Counted from the stretch's first letter, positions 1 to 5,217 are shown. The stretch is DNA of 5,217 nt from Sedimentisphaerales bacterium (GCA_016932895.1 JAFGCA010000146.1:1-5217); one strand, 5' to 3'. The notes: generated by a model not told the origin, from the sequence alone. A program made the numbers and translations.

Positions 1-5
1 CCTAG

Positions 6-21
6 TACTACAACGCTACAA
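6..21 (+). repeat. Terminal inverted repeat, transposase 3' end
   Basis: TACTACAACGCTACAA, a perfect 16-bp match in inverted orientation to 1540-1555, or 20 bp if the flanking CTAG is counted. The stop codon of the intact transposase frame (bases 8-10) and the stop of the alternative C-terminal frame (16-18) both fall inside this repeat, so the coding region runs to the extreme end of the element. Confidence 0.93.
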
Positions 22-1468
22 GCGTCTCCAGTGACATTTGATTATGTTTTTCAATATGATCCCAATGGCATGTAAGCGGGCGATGGTGCGGCGTCGGTGG
101 CTGCGGGCGGCTTGGGCGTTTCGCTGTTGCGGTAACAGCAATTGCGCACTGGTCTGTTCGGCGTACTTGTGCGAACAGCGGCCGCCCCGAGCCCACAAAG
201 GCGCCAGCTTCGCCGTGGCCGTTCGGACCTGGCAAATTGTTAGGCCCGGGTTTTTCCCCCCGATGTTTCCAACAGAATTCACTGAGAAACACATGACTCA
301 GACAACTCAGAACCAGGTGCCGTTGGATCGAGAGGAATTTACGAACTTCGAAGTGGTCCATCCCCAGTTCCGTCTTGCTGTCCTCGAAAGCTCGCTCAAT
401 GATCCAGCGCGTGAACGCCACCCGCAACAGCGTCTCGACCGAAGTCGGTTCCGGCGCATTACTGATGAAATACTTGACCTCGTCATGATTCAAGGCGTTG
501 CGGGCCACCAGCAGATGAAAAGGACGTGTGGGCAAACCCTCTTCATCGGCCAGATAGACCCGCAGCCGCTTGGCTTGCCAAACCATCGGGCCCTTGCTGC
601 CGTCTTTGACGTAATAGTCTTGCCAGGGGATCTTACGCATCAGAGGCGAGTACGCCAGGACGTGGCGGACTTCTACCTTCGGATTATTCTTGACCTTCAG
701 CCGAGGATAGTGACGCCGACGCCCGTGCTTTCGGTCGCGGACGCTGGCCCGATACAGCACGGCCGGCCGCTTTGTCCAGACGGCGAAACTGGTCGGGACT
801 TCTGCCACGTAGTTTTGCCCCAACTGCTCCAATTGTCGCAGAAAGGGCCCTTTCCCGCCGTAGCCTTCATCGAACGTCAGCCAGGCGAAGCGTACGCCGT
901 TGGCCATGGCCCGCTGATATTGCTCCAGGGCGATTTTCCATTTGGGGCGATAGACGACGTCGTCGGGAATACCCGCCTCTCGACAACGCGTGCGGTTGTT
1001 GTGCCACGTGTCCTCGGGCAGGTACAGTTCGCCGTCGATCAGGCTGTAGAACTGCGGCGTGGCGTAGCCCAGATGCACGCTCACCACGCAGTTCTCCTTC
1101 TTACCGACGGCACCGCAGTGCTGGCGTTGCACGCAGGCGGTCTTGTTGCCTTTCTTGACGAAGCTGGTTTCATCGATAACCCCAACGCTCTGAGGGTGGG
1201 CGTGCCGACGGGCGACATACTGCTGGAGACGATCTCGCGCCGCCCGCTCGTCCCAACGAAACAGACTGAGGAACTCCTGCAAGTTCCGAGGTGGCTCGCC
1301 CACGGCATCGGCCATCGGCTTGATGCTCTTGCGCGGCAAATCGCTCAGCTGCCCCTCGACATACAGATCGAGGTAGCGTCGGGTCGTGACCCGACCGAAG
1401 CAGTCGTCAAACTGGTGCAGAAAACGAGTCAATTCCGGCTTGATCTTCAAAATCGTACTGGCATCCAT
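8..1468 (-). CDS. IS701-family DDE transposase, C-terminus probably frameshifted
   Basis: A DDE (RNase H-fold) transposase that would cut and rejoin the IS ends. In the 486-residue open frame the likely catalytic residues are Asp99 (in GVIDE), Asp200 (in TFDEGYGG) and Glu358. The latter lies in Arg354-x3-Glu358-x6-Lys365, the R(3)E(6)K signature of IS4-like and IS701 transposases, followed by LGMDHFEVR. The ATG at 1468-1466 is supported by GGGAGGT at 1482-1476, 7 nt upstream. From about residue 407 the frame turns Pro/His/Thr-rich and loses family character. The frame offset by one base, entered at the G6-A5-CCC-GGG run (261-245), instead reads on as PGLTICQVRTATAKL and ends in KCHW plus three residues with a stop at 16-18. 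That is what I expect of the family C-terminus. Removing one C at 248-250 would give a 483-residue protein. The change may be a real mutation, a sequencing slip or, less likely, programmed recoding. The catalytic core is unaffected. Confidence 0.88.
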   Translation of the reverse strand: MDASTILKIKPELTRFLHQFDDCFGRVTTRRYLDLYVEGQLSDLPRKSIKPMADAVGEPPRNLQEFLSLFRWDERAARDRLQQYVARRHAHPQSVGVIDETSFVKKGNKTACVQRQHCGAVGKKENCVVSVHLGYATPQFYSLIDGELYLPEDTWHNNRTRCREAGIPDDVVYRPKWKIALEQYQRAMANGVRFAWLTFDEGYGGKGPFLRQLEQLGQNYVAEVPTSFAVWTKRPAVLYRASVRDRKHGRRRHYPRLKVKNNPKVEVRHVLAYSPLMRKIPWQDYYVKDGSKGPMVWQAKRLRVYLADEEGLPTRPFHLLVARNALNHDEVKYFISNAPEPTSVETLLRVAFTRWIIERAFEDSKTELGMDHFEVRKFLSIQRHLVLSCLSHVFLSEFCWKHRGEKPGPNNLPGPNGHGEAGAFVGSGRPLFAQVRRTDQCAIAVTATAKRPSRPQPPTPHHRPLTCHWDHIEKHNQMSLETLVAL

Positions 1469-1469
1469 A

Positions 1470-1513
1470 CCGATGACCTCCCAATAGAAATGCCGTTTCT
1501 ATTGGATCATCGG
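1470..1513 (-). promoter_or_regulatory. Stem-loop enclosing the transposase ribosome-binding site
   Basis: Read on the minus strand, CCGATGA (1513-1507) pairs with TCATCGG (1476-1470), and CCAATAGAAA (1505-1496) pairs with TTTCTATTGG (1490-1481) around the loop CGGCA. The 17 paired positions have no mismatch. The only unpaired internal bases are T1506 on one side and GAGG (1480-1477) on the other. That GAGG is the core of the transposase Shine-Dalgarno, and the ATG starts two bases beyond the base of the stem. The obvious reading is translational repression of the transposase, which is known in other IS families as protection against read-through transcription. That function is inferred; the structure is directly visible. 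Confidence 0.75.
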
Positions 1514-1539
1514 ATAGAAGCTTAAGTTTTCTTGAGCCT

Positions 1540-1555
1540 TTGTAGCGTTGTAGTA
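1540..1555 (-). repeat. Terminal inverted repeat, transposase 5' end
   Basis: Reverse complement of 6-21 without mismatch. It lies about 70 bp upstream of the transposase start codon, so it is the left end by the usual IS convention. Matching beyond the 16-20 bp core is poor. Confidence 0.93.
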
Positions 1556-1559
1556 CTAG
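1556..1559. repeat. CTAG, probable target-site duplication (partner at 2-5)
   Basis: CTAG flanks both ends of the IS (2-5 and 1556-1559). If it is a duplicated target, the undisrupted gene read C-CTA-GCC-ATC-TGG-GGC, giving Leu-Ala-Ile-Trp-Gly directly before the Walker A loop. That fits the strand preceding the P-loop in Orc1/Cdc6 proteins. Because CTAG is its own reverse complement, duplication and inverted-repeat tip cannot be told apart from this copy alone. Confidence 0.65.
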
Positions 1560-2575
1560 CCATCTGGGGCAAAACGGGGACCGGCAAAACACTGACCGTG
1601 ACCTACTTTCTGAACCTGCTGGCCCAGATGTGCTCAGAGAAAAGCATCCCGCTGCGGTACAGCCACGTGGACCTCTCCACCCCGATGCCGTGCTTCCGCG
1701 CGCTCAATGATCTGGCCTGCCTTCTCAATGCCAGCAAGCGCTACAAAAAGGGCATATCTCTGGAGGAACTGATGCTCAGAATCGAGGCGGCTCTGGCGCA
1801 GTATGAAGGCTATCTCATTCTCTTCGTGGATGAAGTGGACAATCTCAGGCGCGACAAAGACACCTTCATGACCTTCCTCGTTCGCCGCCTGCCCCAGCGG
1901 ATTCCTGCGCGACTGATCCTGCTCTTCGTCTCCAATCGCCTGGATTGGCCGGACCATCTGGATCCCCGGGTCCGGTCCTTCCTGAAACTCAACGAGATCG
2001 TCTTTAAGCCCTATGATGCCGTGGACCTGCAGCGCATCTTGGGCATCAGGGTAGACAAGGCTTTGCACCAAGGGGCGGTAGAGGCAGGGGTAATTGAAAA
2101 AGTGGCCGCCCTGGCCAGCCGGGACCACGGAGACGCTCGACAGGCGGTTGCCCTGCTGGCCAAAAGCGCCTACCTCGCCGAGAAGGCGGGGTCCACGATC
2201 ACCCTGGCGATAGTTGACGACGCCGCCTCGGAGATCGAACAGGACAAGTACATCACCATGATTCGCACCGCCCCGCGACAACTCCAGGCCACGATGGCCG
2301 CCGTGATTGAGTGTGTCCAGTGCCGAAGCGGCCAGAAAGGCGATACCGGCGAGGTTTATCAGGTCTACCGCACGTTCTGCCAGAAAGTAGCCCTGCGGCC
2401 GCTGACGCGCCGGGCCTTTGGCGACATGCTTAATGAATTAGACATGTACTCGCTGCTGCGAAGCCACGTGATCTCGCGGGGTCGCTACGGTCGAAAGCGA
2501 GAGATCACTATCGACCTGCCGGAAGAGTTGACGGGCCGGATCTACACTGAGGTCAAGCGGCACCTCGAGATGTGA
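1556..2575 (+). pseudogene. Orc1/Cdc6-like AAA+ ATPase, 5' end removed by the IS insertion
   Basis: This is the C-terminal ~340 residues of an archaeal/eukaryotic-type initiator ATPase. Numbering from the IS-derived TTG at 1532, Walker A is GKTGTGKT (13-20), Walker B is FVDEVD (98-103), sensor 1 is Asn135 in LLFVSN, the arginine-finger region is LDPRVRSFL (143-151), and the sensor-2 helix is GDARQA with Arg203. Residues ~245-330 form a winged helix ending in ISRGRYGRKREI, close to the wing motif of Orc1/Cdc6. Family members have some 50-60 residues before Walker A; those must lie left of the window. If the upstream part enters the IS in the frame implied by CTAG, it would stop at TGA 32-34. 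The downstream part could restart at TTG 1532 inside the IS, making a chimera with about 8 IS-coded residues, but no good ribosome-binding site precedes it and TAA at 1523-1525 blocks the frame above it. Likely role: origin binding and replication initiation or maintenance of the element. Function of this copy is probably lost. A TniB- or MoxR-like ATPase is less likely given the wing motif. Confidence 0.85.
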
Positions 2576-2579
2576 TCAC
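2572..2579. other. GTGATCAC palindrome providing both stop codons of convergent genes
   Basis: The ATPase stop TGA is 2573-2575 and the stop of the minus-strand neighbour is TGA at 2578-2576. The two genes therefore abut with no spacer, and the perfect 8-bp palindrome is centred on the junction. There is no room for a conventional bidirectional terminator between them, and no T-run follows in either direction. Confidence 0.85.
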
Positions 2580-3466
2580 GGCAGTGGCGCCCGACACCGG
2601 AAGCGTCCGAGGATCGATTGGGAGCAACCGTCGAGCCGGCCGCCCCGGGCCCACATCTCTGCCGCCATGCCGCCCTCGAACATACGGTCCTTCTCGGTAA
2701 CCCAGATGAAGTTAGAAGGCGGCATCTCCCGCACGAGCGAACATATCGCGCTCATCCGTCCCACCGTGTCCGTGAGGAACAGCAGGCGAAAGCCGTTCAG
2801 TTGACAATTCCACAGCCGCTCGTAGCGTTTGTACACCGCCGTATCGAAACAGGCCCCGTAGTTGAGGATCTTTTGGCGGATGTCGGTCAGTCCTCGTTTG
2901 GGACTCGCTAACGTCTCCGTTCCCAAATCCACCTCCAGAAAGAACAAGAGTGTCTTACCCCCCTGTGCATGACATAGGGAGAACGTCGCGTCCGGTGTGA
3001 AGTTGATGACTTCGCCTGCTGCGCTTGGGACCGACACCCGGGAGAACTCCGGGGGTAAGAACGGGGAGTTATGCGCCAGGAACCGGGCCTTCAGTCTGGG
3101 AACGACGGTCTCGAGGTACTCGAGGTGAATGCGGGCCCAGTTCAACAAGAGCTGGTGATTCTGACAGCGAAGGCTGTCCCCCGCGATATCTTCATGAGAT
3201 ACTTGAGGGTCGATCAGACCCCGTTCTCTCAGGATCGCCACTGCCGGTTCGGCCAGGGAGATTATGCGCTCGGGTCGGCCCCGGCGTTGCCCCCGGCCGC
3301 GGGCGACCTCCATCAAGAGACCCTCGGAGATCAGCTTTCTGATCCTGTCCCGCATCCCTTTCTTGCTGCGCGATAGAAGCGCCGCCAACTGCGGCGAGGT
3401 CAGGATGCGGCACTCGGCAAGGGTCCGCAGGATCTCTCCGTCAGCTCGTGTCAGTTTGAATGCCAT
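2576..3466 (-). CDS. Replication-relaxation (Replic_Relax)-like protein with N-terminal winged helix
   Basis: A 296-residue protein resembling the replication-relaxation family (Pfam Replic_Relax), found on plasmids and integrative elements and linked there to plasmid replication and DNA relaxation; the biochemical activity is not well defined. Residues 5-55 form a winged helix-turn-helix (LTRADGEILRTLAECRILT, then the recognition segment LAALLSRSKKGMRDRIRKL). A basic wing at 56-67 (ARGRGQRRGRPE) should contact DNA. The central part has FTPDATFSL (Pro158-Asp159), then FFLEVDLGTETL (Glu178-x-Asp180), and Lys199/Tyr203, a layout reminiscent of a PD-(D/E)xK nuclease fold. A hydrophobic strand FRLLFLTD at 226-233 follows. 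I start at ATG 3466 because AGGAA (3480-3476) sits 9 nt upstream; the in-frame TTG at 3475 directly abuts that AGGAA and would leave no spacing. The gene is convergent with the ATPase and divergent from the excisionase/integrase cassette. No membrane segment or signal peptide is seen. Confidence 0.72.
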   Translation of the reverse strand: MAFKLTRADGEILRTLAECRILTSPQLAALLSRSKKGMRDRIRKLISEGLLMEVARGRGQRRGRPERIISLAEPAVAILRERGLIDPQVSHEDIAGDSLRCQNHQLLLNWARIHLEYLETVVPRLKARFLAHNSPFLPPEFSRVSVPSAAGEVINFTPDATFSLCHAQGGKTLLFFLEVDLGTETLASPKRGLTDIRQKILNYGACFDTAVYKRYERLWNCQLNGFRLLFLTDTVGRMSAICSLVREMPPSNFIWVTEKDRMFEGGMAAEMWARGGRLDGCSQSILGRFRCRAPLP

Positions 3467-3717
3467 GATCGACAATTCCTGCCTATCCGTCCCCGGTCGG
3501 AGCGACCCGCGCGCTCCTTCTTGCGTACAGCGGCGGAATTGAGTCTGGGGTTTCAGGCGAGAAAAAACCGACAGGCGTCAGTCTCACCGGGCCCGTGTCC
3601 CCTGAGCGCGCAGACGATGGCCGATCAACTGATCTGAAATCCTAAGCTCTGTCGAACCGCTAAGGACCATAGAACCAAAGGACACTCAACTCAACAAACA
3701 CTGGATGGTGATACAGG
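3467..3717. promoter_or_regulatory. Divergent intergenic region between the replication and integration modules
   Basis: About 250 bp that must hold the promoters of the minus-strand gene and of the excisionase/integrase cassette. Visible elements are: an inverted repeat GGTCG-gag-CGACC at 3495-3507 in the leader of the minus-strand gene; an inverted repeat GATCA-ac-TGATC at 3623-3634; a CAGGCG direct repeat at 3554-3559 and 3572-3577; and an 8-bp inverted pair GCGCGCTC/GAGCGCGC at 3509-3516 and 3604-3611. I see no convincing -35/-10 pair and no coding frame of merit. The two short palindromes are plausible operators for the DNA-binding proteins encoded on either side, but they are short enough to arise by chance. 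Confidence 0.45.
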
Positions 3718-3966
3718 ATGACGAGAACAGACCCGAGCGACGGCTGGCCCGAGCGACCAAACACCTTCCCCAATTTGATGACACCACCCGAAGCGGCGAT
3801 GTTTCTGCGTCTGGATCAGACAGGTCACACACCGGAAAGCGCCCGCCGAACGCTGGACTATTGGCGCGATAGAGGAGAGCTGAGAGCCACCAAATATGCA
3901 CGCCGGGTCTGGTACCTCAAAGGAGAACTGGAGGCGTTCTTGGCCAACAAGACGGAACGCCATTAG
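3718..3966 (+). CDS. Excisionase-like (MerR-type winged helix) small DNA-binding protein
   Basis: An 82-residue protein with the helix-turn-helix layout of phage and element excisionases (HTH_17/MerR type). The first helix is LMTPPEAAMFLRL (20-32), the second is PESARRTLDYWRDRGEL (39-55), then a wing TKYARRVWYLKGELEAFL (58-75), the usual strand-turn-helix that closes this fold. The N-terminal ~18 residues look disordered and the tail is short and charged. It lies 129 bp upstream of the integrase on the same strand, the usual place for a recombination directionality factor. Expected role: bending attachment-site DNA and steering the integrase toward excision, possibly also controlling the cassette promoter. 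The ATG at 3718 has only a weak ribosome-binding site (GGTG at 3707-3710), so expression may be low. A plain transcriptional regulator is the alternative. Confidence 0.75.
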   Translation: MTRTDPSDGWPERPNTFPNLMTPPEAAMFLRLDQTGHTPESARRTLDYWRDRGELRATKYARRVWYLKGELEAFLANKTERH

Positions 3967-4014
3967 GCCCTCCCACTGTGATTCGTGAAAGAGAGGATTT
4001 TCCGCTTGCGCTCT

Positions 4015-4039
4015 TGGCCAATCGGACATATATTGGCCA
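4015..4039. promoter_or_regulatory. Inverted repeat between excisionase-like gene and integrase
   Basis: TGGCCAAT (4015-4022) and ATTGGCCA (4032-4039) are perfect inverted repeats around a 9-nt AT-rich centre (CGGACATAT). No run of T follows, so it is a poor intrinsic terminator. It may be an operator for integrase expression or arms of a recombinase or excisionase site. The remaining bases between 3967 and 4095 hold no other recognised feature apart from the hairpin by the integrase start. Confidence 0.5.
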
Positions 4040-4067
4040 CTGGGTCAGTCGTCCGTGATGGCTGAGA

Positions 4068-4089
4068 GGTCCTACGAGGACCAGGAGGT
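4068..4089 (+). promoter_or_regulatory. Hairpin abutting the strong integrase ribosome-binding site
   Basis: GGTCCT (4068-4073) pairs with AGGACC (4077-4082) over an ACG loop. The Shine-Dalgarno AGGAGGT (4083-4089) begins at the very next base, 6 nt before the ATG at 4096. This ribosome-binding site decides the integrase start. The hairpin leaves the site free when folded, so it might keep the region open or block an upstream alternative pairing; any regulatory role is inferred. Confidence 0.55.
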
Positions 4090-4095
4090 TATATC

Positions 4096-5217
4096 ATGGC
4101 GACTGAAAAAGTTGGTATCTATCGCAAATACCATGGACCGATTCCGAAAGATGCAAGCGGCAAACCCTTGCCCAAGAGCGAATGGCCGAAGAGGCGGCCC
4201 TTTCGTTGGGCGGCGCGCTGGTTTGGCACTGGCGGAAGACGGTTCAGCAGGAGCTTCAAGAGCAGAAAGGAGGCGCAGCGGTTTGCCCAGACCAAACAGG
4301 CGGACGTTCATGGCGGAGCGGGAGATCCACCGCCGAAGATCAACCTCAAGGATTTTGTCAAAGAGCACGAGAAGCTCATGCGCGGCAATGTCGCGCCGAG
4401 CACATTGCGAATGCAGCTGACCGCCATGAAATCGTTGGCGCAGATTACGGGCTGGCGCATGCTGATGAACAAGGTCAACACTCGAGATGTGGAAGCCTGG
4501 CGGGCGCAACGACGCCAGCAAGGGATCGCCGCAGCGACGGCCAATCGCGAACTGCGAACGCTCAAACGGGTCTTCAATATCGCGGTGGAGCGAGGGTATT
4601 TGGCCGAAGAAGAGAATCCCTGCCGAGCGCTTTCGGCCATCAAGGTCACGCGGAAACGGCCGCCGTACTGCAGCCCTCAGCAGTTTGCGTCTCTGTACGA
4701 CTCGGCACCGGACGCCTACTGGAAGGCCTTTGTGACGACATTGTACTGTACGGGCCTGCGACTCCAGGAGATGCTCAATCTCACCTGGGACGACATTGAT
4801 TTTCAGCAGGGCGCTGTTCACGTCGCCCGCAAGGATCGACACGATATGGTCCAGGCGTGGCAGCCCAAAGATCATGAGATGCGCACCATCCCCCTGCCCA
4901 GTCAGGCGACAGGTCTGTTAGCATCATGGCGTTCGCAGGCAGCCGAGGATTGCCCTTATGTTTTCATGGGGCAACAGCGATGGGATTACTATCGCGCTCA
5001 GACGGCTCTGGGGCAGTGGCGTGAGGGTCAAGACCTAGTCAACAACGTCTTGCGTCGCTTCAAGACGCTCTGCCGCCGCGCCGATATCGGATCCTACTCC
5101 CTGCACGACATGCGCCGTTCCTGCATCACCAACTGGGCTCGGGACCTGCCGATCCATGTCGTCCAGCAACTGGCCGGACACAGTGACATGCGCACCACGC
5201 AGACGTATTACCTCAGC
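4096..5217 (+). CDS. Tyrosine recombinase/integrase, C-terminus cut by window edge
   Basis: A phage-type integrase with 374 residues visible, open to the last base. Residues ~33-65 (RRPFRWAARWF, GGRRFSRSFKSRKEAQRFA) resemble the three-stranded N-terminal arm-binding domain of Int proteins. Residues ~80-170 are the helical SAM-like core-binding domain (FVKEHEKLM, PSTLRMQLTAMKSL, TANRELRTLKRVFNIA). The catalytic domain follows: Arg222 (CTGLRLQEMLNL), Lys258 (PKDHEMRTIPL), His337 and Arg340 (LHDMRRS), His362 (LAGHSD) and nucleophile Tyr371, nine residues after His362, with a second Tyr at 372. The full R-K-H-R-H-Y set is therefore present. The ATG at 4096 is chosen for its AGGAGGT 6 nt upstream. 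The missing tail is the short segment after the tyrosine, so the protein is likely functional unless disrupted outside the window. It would integrate and excise the element by site-specific recombination; its attachment site is not identifiable here. Confidence 0.93.
   Translation, partial: MATEKVGIYRKYHGPIPKDASGKPLPKSEWPKRRPFRWAARWFGTGGRRFSRSFKSRKEAQRFAQTKQADVHGGAGDPPPKINLKDFVKEHEKLMRGNVAPSTLRMQLTAMKSLAQITGWRMLMNKVNTRDVEAWRAQRRQQGIAAATANRELRTLKRVFNIAVERGYLAEEENPCRALSAIKVTRKRPPYCSPQQFASLYDSAPDAYWKAFVTTLYCTGLRLQEMLNLTWDDIDFQQGAVHVARKDRHDMVQAWQPKDHEMRTIPLPSQATGLLASWRSQAAEDCPYVFMGQQRWDYYRAQTALGQWREGQDLVNNVLRRFKTLCRRADIGSYSLHDMRRSCITNWARDLPIHVVQQLAGHSDMRTTQTYYLS

Larger units (their letters stand above)
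2..1559 (-). mobile_element. IS701-family insertion sequence, complete, inserted in an ATPase gene
   Basis: The element carries a single transposase gene on the minus strand and is bounded by perfect inverted repeats: bases 2-21 are the exact reverse complement of 1540-1559. The outermost four bases at each end are CTAG. Because CTAG is palindromic it could be either a 4-bp target duplication (IS body then 6-1555, 1550 bp) or the tip of the repeats. A 4-bp duplication of a TAG-like target fits what is known of the IS701 family. The size also fits that family. The base after the right end continues directly into the reading frame of an Orc1/Cdc6-like ATPase, which shows the insertion is intragenic. 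Both ends are complete, but the transposase has a probable frameshift, so this copy may need a transposase supplied from elsewhere. Family assignment rests on the DDE spacing and the R(3)E(6)K signature of the transposase. Confidence 0.88.

Noticed and set aside
38..1525. A 495-codon open frame on the plus strand antisense to the transposase
   Set aside because: It mirrors the transposase codons, lacks any recognisable domain, and is explained by GC-rich codon use. The minus-strand frame has the DDE motifs and a strong ribosome-binding site.
1502..1528. Outward-facing promoter at the right end of the IS
   Set aside because: TTGGAT followed by TAAGTT has about 15-nt spacing and weak matches, which is not enough to call.
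1634..2281. A 215-codon open frame antisense to the ATPase
   Set aside because: Shadow of the AAA+ coding strand; no motif of its own and no plausible ribosome-binding site.
3473..3475. TTG as start of the replication-relaxation-like gene
   Set aside because: It directly abuts AGGAA with no spacer. The ATG three codons later has a 9-nt spacing and is preferred.
3509..3611. 8-bp inverted pair GCGCGCTC / GAGCGCGC 87 nt apart
   Set aside because: Low-complexity GC sequence, widely separated, no extension of the match; likely chance.
4055..4420. A 121-codon frame starting GTG-ATG just before the integrase
   Set aside because: It overlaps the integrase start out of frame and its translation is low-complexity Arg/Ser-rich. 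It is not a leader peptide of recognisable type.
4072..4875. A 267-codon minus-strand frame and a 205-codon plus-strand frame (4182-4799) overlapping the integrase
   Set aside because: Both lie over a clear integrase with domain order and catalytic residues in the other frame, and their products show no family features.
1..5217. CRISPR arrays, tRNA or rRNA genes, defence-system or toxin-antitoxin genes
   Set aside because: No regularly spaced repeats, no cloverleaf or rRNA-like stretch, and no recognisable defence or toxin family. All large frames are accounted for by the IS, ATPase, replication-relaxation-like protein, excisionase-like protein and integrase.

Overview
The window looks like part of an integrated accessory element in a GC-rich bacterium. 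The best guess is Planctomycetota. That rests on the general look of the transposase, the excisionase-like protein and the integrase, on strong Shine-Dalgarno sequences (GGGAGGT before the transposase, AGGAGGT before the integrase), and on an Orc1/Cdc6-type ATPase paired with a replication-relaxation-type protein. No rRNA, tRNA or housekeeping gene is present, so the host assignment is inference, and an archaeal host cannot be excluded because of the Orc1/Cdc6-like gene.

Layout. Bases 2-1559 are a complete IS701-family insertion sequence with perfect terminal inverted repeats bounded by CTAG on both sides. Its transposase is on the minus strand. It keeps a full DDE triad but carries a probable +1 frameshift near base 250 that scrambles the last ~80 residues. 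A 17-bp stem-loop at 1470-1513 places the core of the transposase ribosome-binding site in a bulge. The IS sits inside a plus-strand gene for an Orc1/Cdc6-like AAA+ ATPase, a few codons before its Walker A motif. The 3' part of that gene (1556-2575) is intact through its winged-helix domain, while its 5' part lies upstream of the window. It ends tail-to-tail with a minus-strand replication-relaxation-like gene (2576-3466), and both stop codons are contained in one palindrome.

A ~250-bp divergent intergenic region with small palindromes (3467-3717) separates that gene from a plus-strand cassette. The cassette holds a small excisionase-like winged-helix protein (3718-3966), a 129-bp spacer with two inverted repeats, and a tyrosine integrase (4096-5217). 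The integrase runs off the right edge just after its catalytic tyrosine.

How it fits together (inference): integrase and excisionase-like protein would move the element in and out of a chromosome. The Orc1/Cdc6-like ATPase and the replication-relaxation-like protein would form a replication or maintenance module for the excised form. The IS has probably crippled that module, so this copy may be a decaying, immobile derivative.
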